From: JAAYZM01 sp964510785
GTDB taxonomy: Bacteria; Actinomycetota; Actinomycetes; Actinomycetales; Cellulomonadaceae
Assembly: GCA_964510785.1 (NCBI GenBank)
Contig: CAZECM010000013.1
Location: 1-54,421, forward strand
Direction of reading: 5' to 3'
DNA: 54,421 bases
Shown here: piece after piece, positions 1-8,440 of the stretch
Layout of the letters: every line of letters starts with the position of its first letter
How positions within the stretch are numbered: position 1 is the first letter of the stretch
Made by a program: the position numbers and the translations under genes
Notes under the pieces: model-generated
What the model saw: the letters and a program-made list of their open reading frames with translations, nothing else
Databases searched by the model: none
Told to the model about the DNA's origin: nothing

Positions 1-1964
1 GCGATCGTCGCGCGCAGGTGCTCGGGGCCGAAGCCCCACGCGTCGACGAGGTCCTGGGCGTGCGGGCGCAGCCGGGCGACGAGCCGGTCGATGTAGCTCG
101 AGACCGTCTTGGCGCGGCCCGCCGAGATGCGGCCGTTGATGAGGTACCAGGCGAGGTGCCGCTCGATGAGCGTGAGGCCGAACAGGTCGCGCACACGCGT
201 CAGCACGGCGCGCGTCGAGGGCTCGGGGATCGTCGCGAGCGCCGCGGTGAAGGACTCCCACTGGATGAGCTCCGCGTAGGCGCGCGCCGTCTCGATGAGC
301 TCGTGCTGGTTGTCGTTGAACGTCGCCGCCGCGACGTCGCGCGGGGCCTTCGACGCGCCCTTGAGCGCATCACCGAGCTCGGCGACCATGGTGGAGACCC
401 GATCGGTCAAGAGCTCGCGCTGCAGGTCCGCGGCACGCAGCTGGTTGGCCGAGCGCCTGGCGTCCCCGACGTCGGAGAACGTCTGCGCCGCGCGTGCCAG
501 GCCGGTGCGGTAGAGCGCGGCGTCGGCGGCCTTCTCCGCGACGTAGCGCAGCACTCCCCCCGCGTCGATGTCGCGGAACTCCGCGGCCCGGTCCGTCAGG
601 AGCCGCTTGGCGACTAGCTGGAGCAGCACCGTGTTGTCGCCCTCGAACGTGACGTAGACGTCGAGGTCCGCGCGCAGGCCCGTGATCCGGTTCTCGGCCA
701 TGAACCCGGCCCCGCCGCACGCCTCCCGGCTCTCCTGGAGCGCATCGAGCGCGTGCCACGTGGACAGCGGCTTGAGCGCGGCCGCCATCGTCTCGAGGTC
801 CTGGCGGCTCTCGTCGTCGTCGGCGCCCGAGAACACCTCGTGGAACTTCTCGAGCAGCTTCTCGTGGGCGAAGTGCCCCGCGTACGTCTCGGCGACGAGC
901 GGCAGGAGCCGGCGCTGGTGGCGGCGGTAGTCGAGGATCACCGTCTCCTCGGTGTCGCTCGCGCCCGTGAACTGGCGCCGCTCGTTGCCGTAGCGCACGG
1001 CGATCGCGAGGCCCATCTTGGCGGCGTTGTTCGCCGAGCCGTCGAGCGAGACGCGGCCCTGGACGAGCGTGCCGAGCATCGTGAAGAAGCGTCGGCCCGG
1101 GCTCGGGATCGGGGAGGTGTAGGTGCCGTCGGGGGCGACGTCGCCGTAGCGGTTGAGCAGGTTGGTACGGGGCACGCGCACGTGGTCGAACCACAGCCGG
1201 CCGTTGTCGATGCCGTTGAGGCCGCCCTTGAGGCCGTCGTCCTCGCCGCCGATGCCCGGCAGGAACGGGAACGGTTCGTCGTCGGCCACCGCCGTCGTCG
1301 TGTCCCGCAGCGGGACGTAGAAGGCGTGCACGCCGTGGTTGACGCCGTTCGTGACGAGCTGGGCGAACACGACGGCGGCCGTCCCGTGCAGCGCCGCGTT
1401 GCCGAGGTACTCCTTCCACGCCGCGCGGAACGGGGTGTGGACGACGAACTCCTCGGTCTCGGCGTCGTACGTCGCCGTCGTCCCGATCGAGGCGACGTCG
1501 GAGCCGTGCCCCGTCTCCGTCATGGCGAACGCGCCGGGCACGGTCAGGTCGAGGATGTCGGGCAGGAGGCGGCTGTGGTGCTCGGCCGTGCCGAGGTGCA
1601 GGACGGCGGAGGCGAACAGGCCCCACTGCACGCCGGACTTGATCTGCAGCGACGGGTCCGCCACCACGAGCTCCTCGAAGCCCGCCACGGAACCGCCGTG
1701 GTCGGAGTGCCCACCCACCGCCGCGGGGAAGGCCCGCTGCACGGCGTTCTCCTCGACGAGGACGCGGAGCTGGCGCAGGATCGTCGCGCGGTGCTCGGCC
1801 ATCGACTGGCCCTCGGTGCGCGTCAGGCGCGGGTCGGTCGCGAGCGTGCGGACGTAGAGCCGCTGCTCGGCCCAGCGACCCAGCAGGCGCTTGCCGAGTG
1901 CCTCGACGTCGACCTGTGCGGTGGTGAGGTCGATCTCGGTGCGACGTGGGGTGGTCGTCGTCAT
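1..1964 (-). CDS. Acyl-CoA oxidase / acyl-CoA dehydrogenase family flavoenzyme (3' end outside window)
   Basis: FAD enzyme expected to oxidise acyl-CoA to trans-2-enoyl-CoA, the first step of beta-oxidation. About 654 codons are visible and the C-terminus lies beyond base 1. Recognisable blocks are MTETGHGSDV followed by TTATYD and EFVVHTP, then WKEYLGNAALHG and VVFAQL. This spacing is that of long acyl-CoA oxidases (650-700 aa), not the 380-aa dehydrogenases; middle and C-terminal blocks include ACGGAGFMAENR and VYVTFEGDNTVLLQ. The ATG overlaps the stop of the upstream TetR gene (ATGA), so the two are co-transcribed. The position corresponds to fadE5 beside fadA2/fabG4 in mycobacteria. Whether O2 or an electron-transfer flavoprotein is the acceptor cannot be read from sequence. 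Confidence 0.9.
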   Translation of the reverse strand, partial: MTTTTPRRTEIDLTTAQVDVEALGKRLLGRWAEQRLYVRTLATDPRLTRTEGQSMAEHRATILRQLRVLVEENAVQRAFPAAVGGHSDHGGSVAGFEELVVADPSLQIKSGVQWGLFASAVLHLGTAEHHSRLLPDILDLTVPGAFAMTETGHGSDVASIGTTATYDAETEEFVVHTPFRAAWKEYLGNAALHGTAAVVFAQLVTNGVNHGVHAFYVPLRDTTTAVADDEPFPFLPGIGGEDDGLKGGLNGIDNGRLWFDHVRVPRTNLLNRYGDVAPDGTYTSPIPSPGRRFFTMLGTLVQGRVSLDGSANNAAKMGLAIAVRYGNERRQFTGASDTEETVILDYRRHQRRLLPLVAETYAGHFAHEKLLEKFHEVFSGADDDESRQDLETMAAALKPLSTWHALDALQESREACGGAGFMAENRITGLRADLDVYVTFEGDNTVLLQLVAKRLLTDRAAEFRDIDAGGVLRYVAEKAADAALYRTGLARAAQTFSDVGDARRSANQLRAADLQRELLTDRVSTMVAELGDALKGASKAPRDVAAATFNDNQHELIETARAYAELIQWESFTAALATIPEPSTRAVLTRVRDLFGLTLIERHLAWYLINGRISAGRAKTVSSYIDRLVARLRPHAQDLVDAWGFGPEHLRATI

Positions 1965-2635
1965 GGCTGCTCCTTCGTCCCGGCGCCGTTGCGCGAGGTG
2001 GATCCGTCTCTCACTGAAGCCGCGACCGGTCCGGTCCACAGCCACTGGGTCATCTGGTCGGCGAGCTCGGCCCGGGACATCCCGTCCTCGCCCGTGAGCC
2101 ACCACTCGCCGATACCGCGCACGAAGCCGACGGCGCCCGCCGCCCACGCGGCCACGACGTCGGCGCCCGCCGTGTCGAGCTCGTCGGTGCCCGCGACGAC
2201 GCGCGCGAAAGGCTCGGCGACGAGCCGGGTGATCGCCTCGAGGAAGTGGCCCACGCGCCCCGAGACGTCCTCTCCCACGGGGCGCGTCACGAAGAAGTAG
2301 ACGTGCGGGGAGTGCTCGACCATCTCGAGGTAGACGTCGATCATGGCGCGCAGGCCCTCGCGGGGAGTGGTCGCGGAGCTCGCGGCGGCGTCGAGCGCGG
2401 CCGTGATGTCGGAGATCACGAGCTCGGCGACGGCGATCTGCAGACCCGTCTTGTCCTCGAAGTAGCGGTACACGATCGACTTCGAGGTGCCCGCAGCGGC
2501 CGCGATGTCGTCCATCGAGACGTCGGCACCGCGGTGGTGGACGACGCGCCGCGCGACGCGCGCGAGCTCCGCCCGCCGCTGTGCGCGGTGATCCGCCCAG
2601 CGGGTCGAGCGTCCGTCTGCTGTGACCTGACTCAC
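1961..2635 (-). CDS. TetR-family transcriptional regulator of the beta-oxidation locus
   Basis: 224-aa regulator with an N-terminal helix-turn-helix at about residues 36-64 (VSMDDIAAAAGTSKSIVYRYF, recognition helix SKSIVYRYF) and a C-terminal ligand domain. GTG at 2635 is chosen because the HTH then begins near residue 36 as in the family; longer in-frame extensions run into the divergent gene's promoter. Its stop overlaps the start of the acyl-CoA oxidase gene by 4 bp, and it diverges from the thiolase operon across a 112-bp region containing a palindrome. By analogy with TetR regulators of fatty-acid genes it probably represses both directions and is released by an acyl-CoA; the ligand is an inference. 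Confidence 0.88.
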   Translation of the reverse strand: MSQVTADGRSTRWADHRAQRRAELARVARRVVHHRGADVSMDDIAAAAGTSKSIVYRYFEDKTGLQIAVAELVISDITAALDAAASSATTPREGLRAMIDVYLEMVEHSPHVYFFVTRPVGEDVSGRVGHFLEAITRLVAEPFARVVAGTDELDTAGADVVAAWAAGAVGFVRGIGEWWLTGEDGMSRAELADQMTQWLWTGPVAASVRDGSTSRNGAGTKEQP

Positions 2636-2642
2636 GAAACTG

Positions 2643-2659
2643 AGAGTATCAGGTACTCT
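2643..2659. promoter_or_regulatory. Palindromic operator candidate between tetR and the thiolase operon
   Basis: AGAGTATCAGGTACTCT has perfect 6-bp arms (AGAGTA/TACTCT) around a 5-base centre. It lies 8 bp upstream of the TetR GTG and about 90 bp upstream of the thiolase start. Position and symmetry fit the binding site of the adjacent TetR protein; binding itself is inferred. Confidence 0.6.
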
Positions 2660-2747
2660 GGGTGTCACATAGCGGTGCGGTGGTCCCGATGACACCGCGC
2701 GCCGCACCAGCACAGTTCCCAGAGCAACGATGCGAGAGGACCCCTCC

Positions 2748-4205
2748 GTGACTCCCGACGTCCCCGCGGCGCAGGCACCAGCGAAGAAGGCCACGGCCAA
2801 GAAGGCACCCGCCAAGAAGACTGCGGCCAGGAAGACGACGACGGCAAGGACGACGACGGCGCCCAGCGCGCGGACCACGCCGTCGAGCACCTCGCCGTCG
2901 GGCACCCCCGCCCCACGCCGCGCCGTCATCCTCGGCGGCAACCGCATCCCCTTCGGCCGCGCGGGCAAGGCGTACGCCTCGGCGAGCAACCAGGACCTGC
3001 TGACCGCCGCGATCGACGGGCTCGTCGCGCGCTACGGCCTAGCGGGCGCCCCGCTCGGCGAGGTCGCCGCGGGTGCCGTCCTCAAGCACTCGCGCGACTT
3101 CAACCTGACGCGAGAGTCGGTGCTCGGCTCGGCGCTCGACCCGCGCACCCCCGCGTACGACGTGCAGCAGGCGTGCGCCACGGGCCTCGAGGCCTTCGTG
3201 ACCCTTGCCAACAAGATCCAGCTGGGCCAGACGGACTCCGCGATCGCGGGCGGCGTCGACTCCACCTCGGACGCCCCGATCGCCGTGAGCGACCCGCTGC
3301 GCAAGGCACTCATCAAGCTCTCCTACGCGCGCACGGCCGCCCAGAAGGCGAAGGTCATCGCGGGGATCCGGCCGAAGCACCTCGCCCCCGCCCCGCCGCG
3401 CGTCGACGAGCCGCGCACGGGCCTGTCGATGGGCGAGCACCAGGCCATCACCACCCTGCAGTGGGGCATCACGCGCGAGGCCCAGGACGAGCTCGCCCTC
3501 GCCTCCCACGAGCGCCTCGCGAAGGCGTACGACGACGGCTTCTTCGACGACCTCATCACCCCGTACCGCGGCCTGACGCGCGACGAGAACCTGCGCGCCG
3601 ACACCTCGCTCGACAAGCTCGGCTCGCTGCCCCCCGTGTTCGGCAAGCGCCTCGAGGCGCCCGCGACGATGACGGCGGGCAACTCGACCCCGCTGTCCGA
3701 CGGCGCCTCGACGGTGCTGCTCGCGAGCGAGGACTGGGCCGCCGAGCACGGCATCACGCCCCTCGCAGCGTTCGTCGACGCGCAGAGCGCCGCCGTGGAC
3801 TTCGTGCACGGCCAGGACGGCCTGCTCATGGCGCCCGTCTTCGCGATCCCGACACTCCTCGCCCGCCACGGGTGGACGTTCGACGACCTCGACTTCATCG
3901 AGATCCACGAGGCCTTCGCGTCGACCGTACTGAGCGCGCTCGCCGCGTGGGAGGACGCCGAGTTCTGCCGCGAGCGCCTCGGCCTCGACGGCGCCTTCGG
4001 CTCGGTGGACCGCACGAAGCTCAACGTGACCGGCTCCTCGCTCGCGGCGGGCCACCCGTTCGCCGCGACGGGCGGGCGCATCCTCGCCACGACCGCGAAG
4101 CTCCTCGCCGAGCGCAAGGCCGAGACGGGCAAGCCGGCCCGCGCCCTCATCTCGATCTGCGCCGCCGGTGGTCTCGGCGTCGCGGCCCTCCTGGAGTCCG
4201 CATGA
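2748..4205 (+). CDS. fadA: Acetyl-CoA acetyltransferase / 3-ketoacyl-CoA thiolase (FadA2/FadI-like) with Lys/Ala-rich N-terminal tail
   Basis: Thiolase cleaving 3-ketoacyl-CoA in beta-oxidation, or condensing acetyl-CoA. The acyl-accepting Cys143 lies in QQACATGLE, the His motif in EIHEAFAS, and the C-terminal Cys loop in SICAAGGLG. GTG at 2748 is preferred because AGGA sits 7 bases upstream; an in-frame ATG at 2730 lacks a good ribosome site. The first ~45 residues are a basic Ala/Lys/Thr-rich tail (PAKKATAKKAPAKKTAARK) resembling histone H1 and absent from standard thiolases, whose fold begins at RRAVILGGNRIPFGR. The stop overlaps the next ATG by 4 bp, giving the operon fadA-fabG-maoC, which matches mycobacterial Rv0243-Rv0242c-Rv0241c in content. 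Confidence 0.93.
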   Translation: MTPDVPAAQAPAKKATAKKAPAKKTAARKTTTARTTTAPSARTTPSSTSPSGTPAPRRAVILGGNRIPFGRAGKAYASASNQDLLTAAIDGLVARYGLAGAPLGEVAAGAVLKHSRDFNLTRESVLGSALDPRTPAYDVQQACATGLEAFVTLANKIQLGQTDSAIAGGVDSTSDAPIAVSDPLRKALIKLSYARTAAQKAKVIAGIRPKHLAPAPPRVDEPRTGLSMGEHQAITTLQWGITREAQDELALASHERLAKAYDDGFFDDLITPYRGLTRDENLRADTSLDKLGSLPPVFGKRLEAPATMTAGNSTPLSDGASTVLLASEDWAAEHGITPLAAFVDAQSAAVDFVHGQDGLLMAPVFAIPTLLARHGWTFDDLDFIEIHEAFASTVLSALAAWEDAEFCRERLGLDGAFGSVDRTKLNVTGSSLAAGHPFAATGGRILATTAKLLAERKAETGKPARALISICAAGGLGVAALLESA

Positions 4206-5575
4206 GCGACCGCTACGTCAAGGCCGTGAACTCCGGGTTCACCGCGACCCTCGCCAAGCGGCTCGGCCTGCCGCGGCCCGCCGTGCTGCGCCGGTTCACG
4301 CCCGGCGAGCCGCTGCGCGCCGGGGCCGTGCTCGTGCTCGCGGGCAGCGACGAGCGCTCGCGGTCCGACGCCGACGCGCTGGCCGGCGCGCTCCTCGGCT
4401 GGCAGCTCGACGTCCGCCGCTCGTGGGGGGCCGACGAGGGCAAGGTGTCCGCCGTCGTCGTCGTCCTCACTGGCCTGGCACACCCCGGCGAGCTGCACGA
4501 TCCGGCCCTCGCGCTCGGTGCCACCCTCAAGCAGCTCGCACCGGGCGGGCGCGTCGTCGTCGTCGGCCGCACCCCCGCGGAGGGCGACGCCCCCGCCGTG
4601 CACTCCGCACGCCAGGGCGTCGACGGGTTCGTGCGCTCGCTCGCCAAGGAGCTGCGCGCGGGTGCGACGGGCAACGCCGTGCTGCTCGACGACGGCGCCA
4701 CCGTCACCGACGCCGCCGCGCTCGCCGCCGTGCGGTTCTTCCTGTCGACCCGTTCGGCGTTCGTGGCCGGGCAGCTGCTCGCCGTCGGTGCCCCGGCCGC
4801 CGGTGACGCCGCCGACCTCGATGCCGCCTACTGGGACGCCCCGCTCACCGGTCGCGTGGCCGTGGTCACGGGCGCGGCCCGCGGCATCGGCGCGTCGATC
4901 GCTCGCACGCTCGCCCGCGACGGCGCCACGATCATCGCCGTCGACGTCCCCGCGGCTGGGGACGTCCTCGCGAAGGTCGCGAACGAGCTCGGCGGCACGG
5001 CCCTGCAGCTCGACATCACGGCCGCCGACGCCGGGGAGCGCATCCTCGACCACGCGCGGAAGCGGTACGGCCGGCTCGACGTCGTCGTCCACAACGCCGG
5101 CGTCACGCGCGACAAGCTGCTCGCCAACATGCGCCCGGACCAGTGGGACCTCGTGCTCGGCGTGAACATCGCCGCACAGCTGCGCATCAACGAGGTGCTG
5201 CTCGGTTCGGACATCTTCCGTGACGCGCCGCGCGTCGTGTCGCTAGCCTCGACCTCAGGCATCGCGGGCAACCGCGGGCAGACCAGCTACGCGGCGTCGA
5301 AGGGTGGGGTGATCGGCATGGTGCGAGCCACGGCTCCCCTGCTCGCGCCGCTCGGTGGCACCGCGAACGCCGTCGCCCCCGGCTTCATCGAGACCGACAT
5401 GACGGCACGCATCCCCTTCGCCACGCGCGAGGTCGCCCGCCGGCTCAACTCGCTGCAGCAGGGCGGCCTGCCCGTCGACGTCGCGGAGGCCATCGCGTTC
5501 CTCGCCTCGCCCGCCGCGGGCGGCGTCAACGGCCAGGTGCTGCGCGTGTGCGGGCAGAACCTGGTGGGCGCGTGA
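4202..5575 (+). CDS. fabG4: High-molecular-weight 3-oxoacyl-[ACP/CoA] reductase (FabG4-like)
   Basis: 457-aa two-domain short-chain dehydrogenase. The N-terminal ~210 residues form a flavodoxin-like, non-classical Rossmann region. The C-terminal ketoreductase domain has the cofactor loop TGAARGIGASIA, the NNAG-equivalent HNAGVTRDK and the catalytic triad Ser-Tyr-Lys in SLASTSGIAGN...SYAASKGG. Size and architecture match mycobacterial FabG4 (about 454 aa), an NADH-dependent 3-oxoacyl-CoA/ACP reductase, and not the 245-aa FabG. It overlaps the thiolase gene by 4 bp and the next gene by 4 bp (GTGA), so the three are translationally coupled. It would interconvert 3-ketoacyl-CoA and 3-hydroxyacyl-CoA between the thiolase and the hydratase. 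Confidence 0.93.
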   Translation: MSDRYVKAVNSGFTATLAKRLGLPRPAVLRRFTPGEPLRAGAVLVLAGSDERSRSDADALAGALLGWQLDVRRSWGADEGKVSAVVVVLTGLAHPGELHDPALALGATLKQLAPGGRVVVVGRTPAEGDAPAVHSARQGVDGFVRSLAKELRAGATGNAVLLDDGATVTDAAALAAVRFFLSTRSAFVAGQLLAVGAPAAGDAADLDAAYWDAPLTGRVAVVTGAARGIGASIARTLARDGATIIAVDVPAAGDVLAKVANELGGTALQLDITAADAGERILDHARKRYGRLDVVVHNAGVTRDKLLANMRPDQWDLVLGVNIAAQLRINEVLLGSDIFRDAPRVVSLASTSGIAGNRGQTSYAASKGGVIGMVRATAPLLAPLGGTANAVAPGFIETDMTARIPFATREVARRLNSLQQGGLPVDVAEAIAFLASPAAGGVNGQVLRVCGQNLVGA

Positions 5576-6591
5576 GGCGTCCCGCCGACCGCCAGGCGGT
5601 CGACCTCGCCGAGATCCCCGGCACGGGTGGCACCTATCTGCGCACGCTGGCCGCGCGCGGCTCCCGGCGCGGCCCGGCCACGCTCGAGGCCGTCGAGGTG
5701 CGCGTCGACGACGTGACGGTCGACGCCGAGCACCTCGCCGCGTACCAGAAAGTGCTCGGCGAGCCGGTGTCCGACGTCGCCCCCGCCGGGTACCTCTTCG
5801 TCCTGGGGTTCCCCCTCGCGCTGAGCATCATGACCCGCAAGGGCTTCCCGCTGCGGGCGCTCGGCATGGTGCACGTCGCCAACCGGGTGGTGCAGAACCA
5901 CCCCGTGCGCATCGGCGACTCTCTCGGGCTGCGCACGTGGGCGCAGGACCTGCGCGCCCACCGCTCCGGCACCCAGGTGGACCTCGTCACGCAGGCGCTC
6001 GACGCCGACGGCGACGTCGCGTGGGAGCAGATCTCGACGTTCCTCGCCAAGGGCGCACGGATCGAAGGGCTGCCGGAGGCCGACGACGGCGCCCCCCGCA
6101 CCGAGTTCGTCCCCCCGGTGCCCACGGCGCGCTGGGAGCTGCCCGCCGACATCGGCCGCCGGTACGCGACCGTCTCCGGGGACCGCAACCCGATCCACCT
6201 CAACCCGTTGCTCGCGAAGGCGTTCGGGTTCCCGCGCACGATCGCCCACGGCATGTACACCGCGGCGCGGGCCCTCGCGGTGGTCGGCCCCGCGCGCGGC
6301 GATGCCTACGTGTGGGAGGTCGCGTTCGGTCGCCCGGTGCTGCTGCCCTCGACCGTGGCCGTGCGGGTCGCCCACCCCGAGACCGAGGAGACCGGGGCCG
6401 CGGGGCCCGCGAGCGCGCAGCCCACGAGCACCCGGTCCGCGAGCACCCGGTCCGCGAGCACCCGGTCCGCGAGCACCCGGTCCGCGAGCTCTTCGGCGTC
6501 GACGGCGTCGACGTTCGAGCTCGCCGTGTGGGACACCCGCTCGGGCAAGCCCCACCTGACGGGCACCGTCACCGCCATCCCCTCGGCCTGA
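5572..6591 (+). CDS. MaoC-family (R)-specific enoyl-CoA hydratase / 3-hydroxyacyl-thioester dehydratase (HtdX-like)
   Basis: 339-aa double-hotdog hydratase. GTG at 5572 overlaps the fabG stop (GTGA). The hydratase-2 motif is at YATVSGDRNPIHLNPLLAKAF followed by HGMYTAARAL, giving the catalytic Asp (SGDRN) and His (PIH). The N-terminal half is a degenerate hotdog domain. It corresponds to mycobacterial HtdX (Rv0241c), completing the fadA2-fabG4-htdX set. A Ser/Thr/Arg-rich linker made of four exact 15-bp repeats (STRSA x4) interrupts the C-terminal hotdog just before FELAVWDTRSG. This is a loop insertion and is likely to vary in length between strains. Confidence 0.9.
   Translation: MRRPADRQAVDLAEIPGTGGTYLRTLAARGSRRGPATLEAVEVRVDDVTVDAEHLAAYQKVLGEPVSDVAPAGYLFVLGFPLALSIMTRKGFPLRALGMVHVANRVVQNHPVRIGDSLGLRTWAQDLRAHRSGTQVDLVTQALDADGDVAWEQISTFLAKGARIEGLPEADDGAPRTEFVPPVPTARWELPADIGRRYATVSGDRNPIHLNPLLAKAFGFPRTIAHGMYTAARALAVVGPARGDAYVWEVAFGRPVLLPSTVAVRVAHPETEETGAAGPASAQPTSTRSASTRSASTRSASTRSASSSASTASTFELAVWDTRSGKPHLTGTVTAIPSA
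6426..6485 (+). repeat. Four in-frame tandem copies of a 15-bp unit
   Basis: GAGCACCCGGTCCGC is repeated four times without mismatch at 6426, 6441, 6456 and 6471. In the MaoC reading frame it encodes repeated STRSA. Unit length is divisible by three, so copy-number slippage would keep the frame. Confidence 0.95.
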
Positions 6592-6737
6592 GCGGCGCCC
6601 CCGCACCACCCAGCCTCGCCCCGCCTCAGCCGCGCCCCACCTCTGGGCCGTACGACATCACCCCGGGAGCCAAGCCTCCCCTGCCCAGCCGCACGGCATC
6701 CCCGCGGTCGCGCGCCAACCTCCCGGCCACACGCCCT

Positions 6738-6855
6738 GAGCCGTCCGCGCACTCCTTGGTGCCAGAGTGGCGAGATGGGCTGGCTCCCTCGGCGTGTCGC
6801 CCGGCGTGTCGCACAAGCTATGACATTTGAGTACCAAGGAGTGCGCGGACGGCTC
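6738..6855. repeat. Long perfect inverted repeat (23-bp arms, 72-bp loop) between convergent genes
   Basis: The left arm at 6738-6760 (begins GAGCCGTCCGCGCACTCC) is the exact reverse complement of the right arm at 6833-6855. The loop carries a short direct repeat (CGGCGTGTCGC twice, near 6791 and 6802) and a GCCAG/CTGGC pairing. It lies in the 391-bp gap between the MaoC gene and the convergent aminotransferase gene, which shows no other gene. It could act as a bidirectional terminator or be a REP/MITE-like element; the arms are far longer than an ordinary terminator needs for so large a loop. Confidence 0.85.
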
Positions 6856-6931
6856 ACGGCGAGCACCCCCGGCTACGCGAGCTTGGCGGCGGCGGTGCGG
6901 GTGGCGGCGGCGGCGTGGCGGGTGACTGTGC

Positions 6932-6974
6932 GGGTGGGGCAAGCGAGGGTGGGGCTAGCGAGGGTGGGGGCGGG
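6932..6974 (+). other. G-tract cluster with G-quadruplex potential
   Basis: Six runs of three to five G separated by 1-7 bases, built from repeats of GCGAGGGTGGGG. It lies just past the stop of the aminotransferase gene on the opposite strand, so the RNA of that gene would be C-rich here. Quadruplex formation is a prediction only. Confidence 0.4.
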
Positions 6975-6982
6975 CGCTGCGG

Positions 6983-8407
6983 CTACGCGAACGGGTCGAG
7001 CGGGGCGCACGCGGCGGTGGCGGCGAGGCCGTCGAGGCCGTGGACGTCGGGAACGTCTCGGGGGTCGTCGACGACCACCCAACAGCCGTCGACGACCGCG
7101 TAGCGGCCCCGGGTGCCCCCCACGAGGAACTGCGCGACGCCGCCGACGAGCCGGTCGACGTCGTCGGCCGTGGAACCGACCCCTACCGAGGCCCGGACCG
7201 CGCCGCGCGGCACCCCGAGCCGGGAGACGAGCGGGTGCGCGCAGAACCGGCCGTCACGCACGCCGATGCCGTGCTCGGCCGCGAGGTACGCGGCGACGAG
7301 GCCGGGGTCGTGCCCGACGACGTCGAAGGCGACGACCCCCACCGGCTCCCCCGAGTCGGGCCACAGCCGCAGCACCCGCACGCCGTCGAGCCCCGCGAGC
7401 CCCGCGACGAGCCGGGAGCGCAGTGCACCCTCGTGCGCCGCGAGCGCGCCGGCGGGCAGCGCCGCGAGCCGCTCGCACGCCTCGGCGAGCGCCACGGCAC
7501 CGAGCACGTTGGGCGAGCCACCCTCGTGCCGCGCGGGCGCGGGCTGCCACACGACCTGTTCGGCGCCCACGTCGCGCACCGCGCCTCCCCCGGCGAGGTA
7601 CGGGTTACCGGCGTCGAGCCAGTCCCGGCGCCCCACGAGCGCCCCGGCGCCGAACGGCGCGTACGTCTTGTGCCCGGAGAAAACGACCCAGTCCGCGCCC
7701 GTGTCGGTGAGCGAGAACCCCCGGTGGGGCACGAGCTGCGCACCGTCCACCACGACGCGCGCCCCGGCACCGTGCGCGAGGGCGATCACCTCGTCGAGCG
7801 GCAGGGCCTCGCCCGTCACGTTCGATGCGCCGGACACGGCCACGAGCACGGGGCGCACCCGGTCGATCGCCACGGCGAGCTCGCGCAGCGTCTCTACGAC
7901 CGTGGCCGCGACGGACACCACCTCGACCGGCAGTGCTTCGCCGGCGCCGGCCCGGCCCCACGGCAGCAGGTTCGCGTGGTGCTCGAGGTCGAGCACCACC
8001 ACCCCGCCGCGGGCACCGTCCGCGGCGCTGGGCAGACACCCGGCGAGCACGGCGAGGGCGTCCGTGGTGTTGCGGGTGACGATCGCGACGTCGTCCTCCC
8101 GCGCCCCGACGAAGGCCGCGACGGCCCGCCGCGAGGACTCGTAGAGCGCCGTGGAGACCTGCGAGAGGTACCCGGCGCCTCGGTGCACGCTCGCGTACAG
8201 CGGCAGCACCTCGCTCACGCGCGCGGCCACGGCCTCGAGCGCGGGGGCGCTCGCGGCGTAGTCGAGGTTCGCGTAGGGGACGGTCCGGCCGTCGAGCAAC
8301 GGCACGGGGGTCTCGCGGCCGACGACGGCGAGCAGCGGGCCGTCGTCGGACACGGTGACCGCTCGTGCACTCGTGGGCGAGGTGGGACGTTCGGTGGCAA
8401 CGGACAT
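6983..8407 (-). CDS. Class-V aminotransferase, cysteine desulfurase-like PLP enzyme (SAM-IV controlled)
   Basis: 474-aa fold-type I PLP enzyme. The Schiff-base lysine is Lys247 in FSGHKTYAPFG, the cofactor Asp/Gln region is VVVDGAQLVPH, and SufS-type Cys389 lies in GRFCAHPL, the position of the persulfide-forming cysteine. ATG 8407 has TGGAGG 7 bases upstream. Length exceeds SufS (about 410 aa) because of an N-terminal extension (MSVATERPTSPTSARAV). There are no neighbouring suf genes, so Fe-S assembly is less likely than a role in sulfur amino-acid metabolism. The SAM-IV riboswitch in its leader supports the latter: high S-adenosylmethionine would lower expression. Exact substrate (cysteine, selenocysteine or another amino acid) is undetermined. 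Confidence 0.88.
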   Translation of the reverse strand: MSVATERPTSPTSARAVTVSDDGPLLAVVGRETPVPLLDGRTVPYANLDYAASAPALEAVAARVSEVLPLYASVHRGAGYLSQVSTALYESSRRAVAAFVGAREDDVAIVTRNTTDALAVLAGCLPSAADGARGGVVVLDLEHHANLLPWGRAGAGEALPVEVVSVAATVVETLRELAVAIDRVRPVLVAVSGASNVTGEALPLDEVIALAHGAGARVVVDGAQLVPHRGFSLTDTGADWVVFSGHKTYAPFGAGALVGRRDWLDAGNPYLAGGGAVRDVGAEQVVWQPAPARHEGGSPNVLGAVALAEACERLAALPAGALAAHEGALRSRLVAGLAGLDGVRVLRLWPDSGEPVGVVAFDVVGHDPGLVAAYLAAEHGIGVRDGRFCAHPLVSRLGVPRGAVRASVGVGSTADDVDRLVGGVAQFLVGGTRGRYAVVDGCWVVVDDPRDVPDVHGLDGLAATAACAPLDPFA

Positions 8408-8440
8408 ACGACGGCCTCCAGGGCGAAGGGGACCGTACGG

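Noticed and set aside
18..617. Long plus-strand frames opposite the acyl-CoA oxidase gene, and similar Arg/Pro/Gly-rich frames throughout
   Set aside because: In DNA this GC-rich most frames stay open; these have shadow composition (R, A, P, G runs) and lack domain motifs, whereas the opposite frame encodes a clear family.
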